Positions 5,860 to 12,577 of a stretch of 19,993 bases of DNA are shown here, one piece after another. The position numbers were made by a program, and so were the translations under genes. The notes under the pieces were generated by a model. The model was not told where the DNA came from. It ran no database searches and saw nothing but the letters and a program-made list of their open reading frames with translations. Source of the stretch: DAOTUB01 sp034437455 (GTDB taxonomy: Bacteria > Chloroflexota > Anaerolineae > B4-G1); contig DAOTUB010000027.1 of assembly GCA_034437455.1 (NCBI GenBank), positions 1 to 19,993 on the forward strand, given 5' to 3'. How positions within the stretch are numbered: position 1 is the stretch's first letter; each line of letters starts with the position of its first letter.

Positions 5860-8418
5860 ATGAACAAGCGTATTATCTCACCCCAGCCCGAAGAAGACGA
5901 TATCGTCCTGGATCAGACGATACGCCCACAGCGATTGAACGAGTTGATCAATCAGGATCACGTGCGAGAGAACCTCTCGATTCTGATCGAGGCAGCCAGG
6001 CAGCGCGAAGAGGCACTCGATCACGTGTTGCTCTACGGCCCGCCGGGCCTGGGAAAGTGTATTACTTCTGACAGTTATATTCTGACCGAAGGAGGCTGGA
6101 CAGAGTTCTCAGCCTTGATCCCATCAGATATCGCTGAAGGTGAATACGTACCCCATCAGACCTGTCTTTATGGATTAGAGGGTCTCGAACACGCCTCTCA
6201 CGTGTACAGTGGTGGAGTCAAAGATACCATTCACCTGGAAACACGCTCTGGCTTTGCTATCGAAGGCACTCCCAATCACCCCATCGTAGTCGCTACCCCC
6301 GATGGCCCTCAATGGAAACGGCTTGACCAAGTCACCTGCGACGATTGGGTGGCCATTGCACGGGGTATGCAAATATGGGGTTCTCCCCAGTCCGTGCAAT
6401 ACCAGATCACTGTACCTGGCGGAGAGCAGCGTCGCACAATTCTGGAAAGAGAGGTGCGTTTCGTCCACCAGGCGCTGTCCGAGCGCCTGGGACGCCCTCC
6501 GTGCGCCTCTGAACTGCGCTATGCTTGCCGTGCTGACAACAGTCCTTCCTCGCCACTCGCGGCACAGCGCATCGGTCTATCGTTCAGCGACGGGCGTCGT
6601 ATGCTCACACAGCAGATTGAGATTCAAGTCCCTTCAGAGATCTATATCTCGAACGGCTACTCATTCCCGACAACGATCACTCCTCAAGTAGCCTACCTGG
6701 TTGGCTTGATCATTGGAGACGGTCATTTTGAGAGCAGGCAAGAGAACTTTGGCGCTTGCCGTATTCATAACTGTGACGATGAATTATTAGGCGCAGTTCA
6801 AGCGCTCTGTCATAATCTCTTTAATTACAAAGCATCCATTAAACGATATAATGGGCGAACACCTTTCGTTCCATTGCCTCAAAACATCGGGCGATTCTTC
6901 CTGCATATCGGACTCCAAGCGGTAACTGCGGAACACAAGAAGATACCGGCGGCGATTTTACACAGCCCAGCCCCCGTCGTAGCAATGTGTCTGCGCGGTT
7001 TATTCGATAGTGATGGCAACGTCTGGCCTGAAGGATACGTCGAATTCAGTTCCAGTTCGTGCAAACTCGTTATCCAGGTTCAGTTGCTGTTGGCCAACTT
7101 TGGTATCATTGCCCATCGCAGTCAAAAGGACGCGGACGGTAAGCCACACTACAGTTTATTCATTGGTGGTCAGGATGCGGAATTGTTTCACGAACACATA
7201 GGATTTGGACTGAGTTGCAAGCGTCAACGCGCATCTGGGAACGGGAAGCATCCTCTACCGAGAGGAACATCCCGTAGCGAAATTGTACCCCAGGTCCACC
7301 AGGCGCTGCGGGCCATCATCAAAAAAACTGCCCCTCACTCTCGTGCCCTTTACAAGCGACTGGATCACGTCCGTAGTGGAGATCGTAATTTCTCACGACG
7401 CATTATTCAAGAGTACTTGGAATTACTTGGTCCGAAAGTGCACACTCTACCTGAGATGCAGGTCGTGGATGCTCTGCGAGACCCGAAAATATACTGGGAT
7501 CGAGTGGCTGTTATTCGACCAGGCCAGGCGCGGGTGTATGATTTCTGTGTACCCGGCACTCACTCCTTTGTGGCAAATGGTTTTTACAATCACAACACCA
7601 CGCTGGCGCACATCACCGCCAACGAGATGGAAGTGCCCATCCGCGTGACCTCTGGGCCGGCCATCGAGCGCGCCGGTGACCTGGCCGCCATCCTGAGTAA
7701 CCTGCGCGAAAAAGAGGTACTCTTCATTGATGAGGTACATCGCCTGGGCCGGGCCGTTGAGGAGATTCTCTATCCGGCGATGGAGGATTTCGCGCTCGAT
7801 TTCGTCATCGGCAAGGGGCCGAGCGCGCGCTCGATCCGGCTCAACTTGCCCCGTTTCACCGTCGTGGGGGCCACCACCCGCCTGGCGCTGTTGACTGCTC
7901 CCCTGCGGACTCGCTTCGGCGCCATCTTTCGCGTGGACTTTTACGATCAAGAGGCGCTGGAGGCCATTGTGCGCCGCACCGCGTGGGTGCTGGATGTGGA
8001 GGTAGACGACGCGGGAACGGCAGAGATCGCCCAGCGTGGTCGGGGCACACCCCGGGTGGTGAACCGGCTGCTCCGGCGCGTGCGCGATTTCGCCCAGGTG
8101 CGCGCCGATGGGCGCATCACGGCACAGGTGGCCCGCGACGCCCTGGATTTGCTGGAAGTGGACGAGCGCGGGTTGGACGATCTGGACCGGCAAGTGCTGC
8201 ACACCATCATCGAGAAATTCAGCGGCGGCCCCGTGGGCCTGGAGACCATCGCCGCTGCCGTGAGCGAGGAGCCTGACACAATCATGGACGTGATCGAGCC
8301 GTACCTGCTGCGCTTGGGCTTTCTCGACCGCACGCCCCGGGGCCGAGTCGCCACGATGCGGGCCTACGAACACCTGGATTTGCCCTACGATCGGGCAGAA
8401 CAACCACGGTTGTTGTGA
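5860..8418 (+). CDS. ruvB: RuvB Holliday junction branch-migration ATPase, intein-containing precursor
   Basis: An 852-residue precursor. Removing residues 67-579 leaves a 339-residue RuvB of normal size, the hexameric AAA+ motor that drives branch migration with RuvA. The N-extein ends in the Walker A stretch YGPPGLGK (59-66) and the C-extein resumes with TTLAHITANEM, restoring GPPGLGKTT. Further motifs: LFIDEVHRL (mature Walker B around 108-116), sensor 1 VGATTR (mature ~156-161), and RGTPRVVNRLLRRVRDFAQV before the winged-helix C-terminus. The ATG at 5860 gives the usual start (MNKRIISP) although no ribosome binding site precedes it. ATP binding should be impossible until splicing occurs. 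DUF2905 follows 7 nt downstream. Confidence 0.95.
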   Translation: MNKRIISPQPEEDDIVLDQTIRPQRLNELINQDHVRENLSILIEAARQREEALDHVLLYGPPGLGKCITSDSYILTEGGWTEFSALIPSDIAEGEYVPHQTCLYGLEGLEHASHVYSGGVKDTIHLETRSGFAIEGTPNHPIVVATPDGPQWKRLDQVTCDDWVAIARGMQIWGSPQSVQYQITVPGGEQRRTILEREVRFVHQALSERLGRPPCASELRYACRADNSPSSPLAAQRIGLSFSDGRRMLTQQIEIQVPSEIYISNGYSFPTTITPQVAYLVGLIIGDGHFESRQENFGACRIHNCDDELLGAVQALCHNLFNYKASIKRYNGRTPFVPLPQNIGRFFLHIGLQAVTAEHKKIPAAILHSPAPVVAMCLRGLFDSDGNVWPEGYVEFSSSSCKLVIQVQLLLANFGIIAHRSQKDADGKPHYSLFIGGQDAELFHEHIGFGLSCKRQRASGNGKHPLPRGTSRSEIVPQVHQALRAIIKKTAPHSRALYKRLDHVRSGDRNFSRRIIQEYLELLGPKVHTLPEMQVVDALRDPKIYWDRVAVIRPGQARVYDFCVPGTHSFVANGFYNHNTTLAHITANEMEVPIRVTSGPAIERAGDLAAILSNLREKEVLFIDEVHRLGRAVEEILYPAMEDFALDFVIGKGPSARSIRLNLPRFTVVGATTRLALLTAPLRTRFGAIFRVDFYDQEALEAIVRRTAWVLDVEVDDAGTAEIAQRGRGTPRVVNRLLRRVRDFAQVRADGRITAQVARDALDLLEVDERGLDDLDRQVLHTIIEKFSGGPVGLETIAAAVSEEPDTIMDVIEPYLLRLGFLDRTPRGRVATMRAYEHLDLPYDRAEQPRLL
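6058..7596 (+). mobile_element. Intein with LAGLIDADG homing endonuclease, inserted in the RuvB P-loop
   Basis: A 513-residue in-frame insertion between Lys66 and Thr of GPPGLGK/TT. Splicing residues are intact: Cys1 (CITSDSYILTEGG), block B GTPNHP with Thr71 and His74, block F VYDFCVPGTHSFVANGF, penultimate His512, terminal Asn513, and Thr as the +1 extein residue. The central DOD endonuclease has both motifs, LVGLIIGDGH (from 214, Asp221) and LRGLFDSDGN (from 312, Asp317 and Asp319). About 100 residues between block B and the first motif match nothing I recognise. Base composition is lower in GC: two sampled 60-nt rows give about 47% and 37%, against about 67% for a row in the C-extein. This fits transfer. 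Homing into intein-free ruvB alleles is expected from the family. Confidence 0.95.
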
Positions 8419-8425
8419 GGACGAG

Positions 8426-8659
8426 ATGAATGGATTAGGGGCAGCGGGCAAATTGTTGATGATCGCAGGCGTTGTGGTGGCCTTGCTCGGTGGGGTGTTG
8501 TGGCTATTTTCCAGGGTGGATTTTTTCGGTCGCTTGCCAGGCGACATCCACATCGAGAGGCCGGGCTTTACCTGCTTGATCCCACTGGCGAGTTCGGTCA
8601 TCCTCAGTATTTTGCTGACGATCCTGCTGAACATCATTGTGCGACTGTTGAATCGCTAG
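8426..8659 (+). CDS. DUF2905 membrane protein
   Basis: A 77-residue protein with two hydrophobic helices (about 8-28 and 51-73) around a short loop containing FFGRLPGDIHIERPGF. That loop is the signature of DUF2905 (G-R-L-P-G-D-I-x-I-E-R). The function of the family is unknown. The ATG at 8426 follows the ruvB stop by 7 nt with a GAGGACGAG ribosome binding site, so it belongs to the ruvB operon. Genes of this family are often near ruvB, which may be only positional conservation. Confidence 0.85.
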   Translation: MNGLGAAGKLLMIAGVVVALLGGVLWLFSRVDFFGRLPGDIHIERPGFTCLIPLASSVILSILLTILLNIIVRLLNR

Positions 8660-8669
8660 GGTCGGCGCC

Positions 8670-8846
8670 GTGTCATCCAAAGAGGACTATTACCTATTTC
8701 TGCGCGTGTTAGCCTCCCACGTGGATTGGGAAGCATTGCCTCTTTATCTCCAAGATGACATTGACAACATGCTGGCTGATGAAGCTCTGGCTGAAGAAGG
8801 AGAATGGTGCTCCCTCCGTGCTCTCCTGGCCCAAGAGCAGAAATGA
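8670..8846 (+). CDS. Hypothetical 58-residue acidic protein
   Basis: A GTG-started frame 10 nt after the DUF2905 stop, encoding a 58-residue acidic protein (VSSKEDYYLFLRVL at the start, DDIDNMLADEALAEEGEW in the middle, LLAQEQK at the end). Sequence upstream has only a weak AGGG. The composition looks protein-like and helical and fills the gap before the TatD-family gene. I recognise no family. It could be real or a chance frame. Confidence 0.45.
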   Translation: MSSKEDYYLFLRVLASHVDWEALPLYLQDDIDNMLADEALAEEGEWCSLRALLAQEQK

Positions 8847-8876
8847 TGGCTTACATAAAAGGAGGTCGATGGTTCA

Positions 8877-9653
8877 ATGAAGACACCCCCATCCCTTGAC
8901 GCTCACGCTCACCTCGACCCGGATCGAACTTCGGATGAGCTGGCAGCTTCGGGCGCGGTCCTGGCTATGACGCTATCTCTCGACGAGGCGGCCCTGGTCA
9001 TCGACCGATATGAACCCAAAATCACATGGGGCGTGGGATGTCACCCGCGCAAACTCAAACCGCAGGAATCGTTCGACGTGGAGCAGTTTGGCGAGCTGGC
9101 GGAACGGACTGCCATCGTTGGTGAGATCGGATTGGATACAGGGTCGCGTGTGCCGCTGGAGCTGCAACTCGAGACGTTCAGGCAAGCACTGGCGGTCGTG
9201 GCCGAACTCCCTCGGCTGGTCAGTATTCACAGCTACCGCGCGACCGGGTTGGTGCTTGAGGAGTTGCGGCGAAGGCCGATAGCTGTACCTGTTCTTCACT
9301 GGTGGACCGGGAGCGCAAAGGAGACCCAAGAGGCGGTGTCCCTGGGGTGCTACTTCTCCATCCATTCAGCCGTCGCTCGACACTCCAAGTTTCGCACGCG
9401 GGTGCCGCCTGAGCGTCTGCTCGTCGAAAGCGATCATGGCTACCGCGATCCGCCCGCCGCTATTCCGTGTCGAGTTGAGTGGGTGGAGCACCTGGTCGGT
9501 CAACAGCTAGGGCTTGATGTGAAGGACGTTCGACGTCTTGCCTGGCGGAATCTCGCGACGATCATTGGCGAGACAGGCACCCAGAAATTGCTGCCCAAGC
9601 CGCTTGCGACGATCCTGGCGGAAGTGGGCCTTGACATCGAGGAGATTTGCTAA
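8877..9653 (+). CDS. TatD-family metal-dependent hydrolase
   Basis: A 258-residue TIM-barrel amidohydrolase of the TatD family, whose members are metal-dependent DNases or related hydrolases. The metal ligands are all in place: DAHAHLD with His10 and His12, GEIGLD with Glu83, SIHS with His118, LHWW with His141, and ESDHG with Asp186. GCHPR at 54-58 is also typical. It is compact but complete. The ATG at 8877 lies 10 nt after a strong AAGGAGGT; a nearer ATG at 8869 is out of frame and closes after three codons. The nucleotidyltransferase-fold gene follows 33 nt downstream with its own AAAGGAGGA site, so the two probably share a transcript. Substrate unknown. Confidence 0.85.
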   Translation: MKTPPSLDAHAHLDPDRTSDELAASGAVLAMTLSLDEAALVIDRYEPKITWGVGCHPRKLKPQESFDVEQFGELAERTAIVGEIGLDTGSRVPLELQLETFRQALAVVAELPRLVSIHSYRATGLVLEELRRRPIAVPVLHWWTGSAKETQEAVSLGCYFSIHSAVARHSKFRTRVPPERLLVESDHGYRDPPAAIPCRVEWVEHLVGQQLGLDVKDVRRLAWRNLATIIGETGTQKLLPKPLATILAEVGLDIEEIC

Positions 9654-9686
9654 AAGATTGGTTGAACCGCGCAAAGGAGGAATCAC

Positions 9687-10313
9687 ATGGCACATCCAGA
9701 GCCGTCACTAGATCAAGCTCGCCTGCGAGAAACACTCGTTACAGTGCTCGATCAGGCTACGCCCGCCTGTACCCACGTTGAATATCGCCTAGTGGGCACT
9801 GGGGCCGCGCTACTGCACGGGGTTGAGGTGCCGACCGCTGACGTGGACATCCTGGTCAGACGAAGAGAGGACGTCGACGCATTCGGCGTAGCTCTATCGT
9901 CTTTCAGGTGCCTATCGGCTCCCGCTTGGTTGCCAGAAACCAAGCAATACTATGGCAACTATGACGTTCATGGAGTCGAGGTTGAGTTCAGCACTGTGGA
10001 GATTGAATCGGAAGCGGACATTATGGAGACCTTCGGACGCGGCCCCTGGGATCGCTTCGTCCCGATTCCCTGTGGGCCTCACACGGTGCCCACGGTGGCG
10101 CTTGAGCTGCGCTTGATCACCGAGCTTTTACGTGACCGTCCTGACAGATCTTGGCCGATCCTACGATATATGCAGGTTCACGGCTGCGATATTGATTTCG
10201 TACAGCGAGGAATGGAGGCTATGGGACTCGCGCAAGATGTGCGGGAGGATGTGCTTAACCAACTCGAGGCCAGCCAGGATGGCGAGGTGCAGAAACCCCG
10301 GCCACATTATTGA
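9687..10313 (+). CDS. Nucleotidyltransferase-fold protein
   Basis: A 208-residue protein with a minimal nucleotidyltransferase pattern: GTGAALLHG (37-45), then ADVDILV with acidic residues Asp52 and Asp54, and a third candidate acidic pair in VEVEF (Glu98, Glu100). The helical C-terminal half contains ALELRLITELLRDRPDR, as in small NTases that handle substrates related to aminoglycosides or tRNA, or that act as antitoxins. No HEPN partner is adjacent, so a MNT/HEPN toxin-antitoxin role is not supported. AAAGGAGGAATCAC precedes the ATG. The nitroreductase begins 17 nt downstream, so an operon is likely. Substrate unknown. Confidence 0.7.
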   Translation: MAHPEPSLDQARLRETLVTVLDQATPACTHVEYRLVGTGAALLHGVEVPTADVDILVRRREDVDAFGVALSSFRCLSAPAWLPETKQYYGNYDVHGVEVEFSTVEIESEADIMETFGRGPWDRFVPIPCGPHTVPTVALELRLITELLRDRPDRSWPILRYMQVHGCDIDFVQRGMEAMGLAQDVREDVLNQLEASQDGEVQKPRPHY

Positions 10314-10330
10314 AAGAGGAGAATCAGAAA

Positions 10331-10867
10331 ATGTCTACACTTTTGAATAACGATCCGACAGTACCTCCACTCATCCATACGATTTTCGCCCGGCGCAGTA
10401 TCCGCAAGTATACGGGCGAGCCGGTCAGTGAGACAGATGTCAAGAAGTTGCTGGAGGCGGCGATGGCTGCCCCTTCTTCGTCGAACCGCAAGCCGTGGCA
10501 GTTTGTCGTCGTGACCGAGCGGCAGACGTTGGATAGCCTGGCTGAGGCCCATCCTTACGGCAAGATGCTTTTCGAGGCGCCGCTGTGCATCGCCGTGTGT
10601 GGCGACCGGTCTATTTCAGAGCGCGTCTGGATACAGGACTGTTCTGCCGCTACCGAGAATCTGCTGCTGGCAGTGACTGCGCTGGGCCTCGGCGCAGTCT
10701 GGCTGGGCGTCTATCCCGTGGAAGGACGGGTGTCTGACGTGCGCCGGTTGCTGGGTATCCCAGAGAAAGTCGTTCCCCTCAACTTGATTGCCATCGGTCA
10801 TCCGGCGGAGGAGAAGGAGCCGCGCACCCAGTATGACGAGGCGCGTGTGCATCGCGAGCAGTGGTAG
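10331..10867 (+). CDS. Nitroreductase family FMN oxidoreductase
   Basis: A 178-residue flavoprotein of the nitroreductase family, cytosolic and usually dimeric, that reduces nitro compounds, quinones or flavins with NAD(P)H. Seen: ARRSIRKYTGEPV (20-32, phosphate of FMN), AAPSSSNRKPWQFVV (46-60), QDCSAATENLLLAVTALGLGAVWLGVYP cut here by its family positions (the central helix and the G-L-G-x-V-W-L-G core), and a final IGHPAEEKEPR. ATG 10331 is preferred because AGAGGAGA lies 8-15 nt upstream; the earlier TTG overlaps the preceding stop. It ends the run of three genes that begins with the TatD-family gene. The physiological substrate cannot be told. Confidence 0.85.
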   Translation: MSTLLNNDPTVPPLIHTIFARRSIRKYTGEPVSETDVKKLLEAAMAAPSSSNRKPWQFVVVTERQTLDSLAEAHPYGKMLFEAPLCIAVCGDRSISERVWIQDCSAATENLLLAVTALGLGAVWLGVYPVEGRVSDVRRLLGIPEKVVPLNLIAIGHPAEEKEPRTQYDEARVHREQW

Positions 10868-11067
10868 GTTGGTGGATCGGTCCTTCAATTCGGCTCAGGG
10901 CGGGATCCAGCGGTTTTTGCGCGTCTGCCTCACCGTTGCCCTGTGGCAGGCTGTATCGGGCGCCAAAGCCGGAATACCAGAGGATATCAAATCACTCGAT
11001 TGAAGAACACCGAGACTAACTGTCGCCCAAGCTGATCGCTCAGATTCTCATCGAACCCCCAACGCTT

Positions 11068-11122
11068 CTCTACAAAACCTACACCGATCCTTCACACTTT
11101 CTACACGGATTCCGGGTATACT
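11068..11122 (+). promoter_or_regulatory. Promoter with four 11-bp direct repeats (OmpR/PhoB-type box)
   Basis: Units start at 11068, 11079, 11090 and 11101, exactly 11 nt apart, with cores CTCTAC, CTACAC, CTTCAC and CTACAC. Units two and four agree at 9 of 11 positions. The last core ends 10 nt before a TATACT -10 box (11117-11122). An array in the -35 position with 11-nt spacing is how OmpR/PhoB response regulators bind, so activated transcription of the small membrane protein gene is inferred. The preceding part of the 295-nt gap (10868-11067) shows nothing else I can name. Confidence 0.6.
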
Positions 11123-11162
11123 GGTATCAATAGTAGAACTTGAACCTATAGGAGGCAATCTG

Positions 11163-11507
11163 ATGAGAGGTCGTCGTGGTATGATAGGGAGGCGTGGATT
11201 TAACATGCGTCGGCGCGGGTTCCGGAGATGGCGCAGACCGTTTATGAGACCGTTTGCAGGGCCATTTATGTGGCGACGGGGGCTTGGGGCCAGGTGGCTG
11301 ATGATGGGAGCGGCGGTGCTCTTGCTGTTCGGCGGCGCGGCTGCATACAAATTGCACCGGGACGACGCCCGGAGAATCGAAACGGCAACCGGCAAGTCGG
11401 CCACCGATCTGACAGAGAAAGAATTTCTGGTGGCGATGAAAAAACTGGGCATTCAGAAGCTCGAGTTGAGCGAAGAAGACAAAACCGCTGTAAATCAAGC
11501 ATCCTGA
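11163..11507 (+). CDS. Arg-rich small single-span membrane protein
   Basis: A 114-residue protein in three parts. The first 45 residues carry about 16 Arg in Arg/Gly/Phe/Met patches (MRGRRGMIGRRGF, MRRRGFRRWRRP). A transmembrane helix spans about 46-63 (LMMGAAVLLLFGGAAAYKL). A C-terminal charged tail (TDLTEKEFLVAMKKLGIQKLELSEED) recalls a SHOCT-like or other short helical interaction module, but I cannot assign the family. The positive-inside rule would put the Arg region in the cytoplasm, where it could touch lipid headgroups or nucleic acid. TAGGAGGCAATCTG precedes the ATG. A repeat-containing promoter lies upstream and the YugP-like peptidase follows. Confidence 0.75.
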   Translation: MRGRRGMIGRRGFNMRRRGFRRWRRPFMRPFAGPFMWRRGLGARWLMMGAAVLLLFGGAAAYKLHRDDARRIETATGKSATDLTEKEFLVAMKKLGIQKLELSEEDKTAVNQAS

Positions 11508-11528
11508 ACGACCAGGTTCCTCTCAAGC

Positions 11529-11555
11529 GGCAGTCGGGCGTGTGCGCCGACTGCC
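11529..11555 (+). terminator. Hairpin after the Arg-rich membrane protein gene
   Basis: A perfect 9-bp stem (GGCAGTCGG at 11529-11537, CCGACTGCC at 11547-11555) with a 9-nt loop, 22 nt after the stop. The following bases are ATTTCCCC, not a real T-run. It may be a weak or factor-assisted terminator, or mRNA 3' end protection, before the next promoter. Confidence 0.5.
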
Positions 11556-11591
11556 ATTTCCCCTGCCTCATTCCGCCATCCCGTGCGAACG

Positions 11592-11645
11592 TTAATACAA
11601 CTCTAACGAAAAATCAACGTAGAACTAATACATTTTCGGTATACT
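11592..11645 (+). promoter_or_regulatory. Promoter with four 11-bp direct repeats upstream of the zinc peptidase
   Basis: Four units at 11592, 11603, 11614 and 11625 (cores TTAATA, CTAACG, TCAACG, CTAATA; consensus YYAAYR with an invariant A at position 8) repeat every 11 nt. The last core ends 9 nt before TATACT (11640-11645). The -10 region shares the 9-mer GGTATACTG with the promoter at 11115-11123. Phasing and placement fit an OmpR/PhoB-type activator site in place of a -35 element. It should drive the peptidase gene and perhaps ftsH. Confidence 0.65.
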
Positions 11646-11704
11646 GTGATAAGAAATAATACCGGTTCGTTTATGGATAAAGAGACACTCGTAGGAGGAT
11701 AATC

Positions 11705-12406
11705 GTGTTTGCTATGTGGGATCCGACGTATTGGCTGTTTGCGTTACCCGCGCTTTTGCTGGCGCTGATCGCCCAGGCATGGGTGCAGAGCATGTATCGA
11801 AAGTACTTGCAGACACCCAACTCGGCTGGTCTGACCGGCGCAGAGGCTGCTCAGCGCGTCATGCGGACGGCGGGCCTCTATCTAAAGATCGAAGGAGCGC
11901 CCGGAGATCTCTCTGACCACTACGACCCGCGCAACAAGGTGCTCCGTCTTTCCCGGAACGTGGCGACGCGGGCTTCGGTCGCTTCGGTGGCGATCGTGGC
12001 CCACGAGATCGGGCACGCCGAGCAGGACGCTCAGGCGTACGCGCCCATGCGTCTGCGCTCTGGGTTGGTGCCGCTGGTGAGCTTTACCTCGTGGTTGGGG
12101 CCGATCCTGTTTTTGCTCGGTCTGTGGCTGAACATAGCTCAACTGGCCTGGCTGGGGGTGTTCGCCTTTGCCGGGGCGACGGTGTTCGCGCTGATCACCC
12201 TGCCGGTCGAGTTTAACGCCAGCCGCCGGGGCTTGCGCCTCTTGGAGCAGAGCGGCATCCTGACGAGCCAGGCCGAGATGCAAGGAGCGCGGCGAGTCCT
12301 CAACGCCGCTGCGATGACCTACGTCGCCGCGCTGGCCCAGTCGATCTCGACCTTGCTCTACTACGTCTTCTTGCTAGGAGGCGGACGAGGTCGTCGCCGT
12401 CGCTAA
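11705..12406 (+). CDS. YugP-like membrane zinc metallopeptidase
   Basis: A 233-residue integral membrane protein of the YugP family of neutral zinc metallopeptidases. The N-terminal helix (about 8-24) is followed by SAGLTGAEAAQRVM, then DHYDPRNKVLRLS, then the catalytic HEIGHAEQDA (His100, Glu101, His104) with YAPMRLRSGLVP, and three further hydrophobic segments before an RGRRRR tail. YugP biology is poorly known; a role in membrane protein turnover is inferred. The start is GTG 11705, placed 6 nt after AGGAGG; the in-frame ATG at 11714 would be too far away. It lies between the Arg-rich membrane protein and FtsH. Confidence 0.85.
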   Translation: MFAMWDPTYWLFALPALLLALIAQAWVQSMYRKYLQTPNSAGLTGAEAAQRVMRTAGLYLKIEGAPGDLSDHYDPRNKVLRLSRNVATRASVASVAIVAHEIGHAEQDAQAYAPMRLRSGLVPLVSFTSWLGPILFLLGLWLNIAQLAWLGVFAFAGATVFALITLPVEFNASRRGLRLLEQSGILTSQAEMQGARRVLNAAAMTYVAALAQSISTLLYYVFLLGGGRGRRRR

Positions 12407-12430
12407 CACGATAAATGAAATTGGTTACCC

Positions 12431-12550
12431 CCGTCATTCCGAGCGACCGGAGGGAGGGCGGACGCTGCGCGTCCGAAGGAATCTCTCGCAACTGAACGTA
12501 GAGATTCCTCGACTCCACTACGCTGCGCTCCGTTTCGCTCGGAATGACGG
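12431..12550. repeat. REP-like compound palindromic repeat between peptidase and ftsH
   Basis: The outer 16-bp arms are perfect inverted repeats (CCGTCATTCCGAGCGA at 12431-12446 and its complement at 12535-12550). Inside lie a 7-bp hairpin (12459-12475, CGGACGC/GCGTCCG) and a 9-bp stem (GGAATCTCT at 12478-12486 with AGAGATTCC at 12500-12508). This CGTCATTCCGAGCG...GGAATCTCT pattern resembles dispersed repeats seen in several bacterial phyla. It ends 14 nt before the ftsH ribosome binding site and could weaken read-through or process the mRNA. Confidence 0.75.
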
Positions 12551-12577
12551 TTGTTTCAGTACTGGGAGATAAATGAT

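Noticed and set aside
7447..8637. 396-codon minus-strand frame opposite the intein end and RuvB C-terminus
   Set aside because: The plus strand clearly codes RuvB and DUF2905; the opposite frame crosses two genes and has no family features.
8877..10313. TatD plus nucleotidyltransferase as a Qat-like defence or MNT/HEPN toxin-antitoxin system
   Set aside because: No QatA/B/C-like genes and no HEPN protein are adjacent, so the proteins are described separately.
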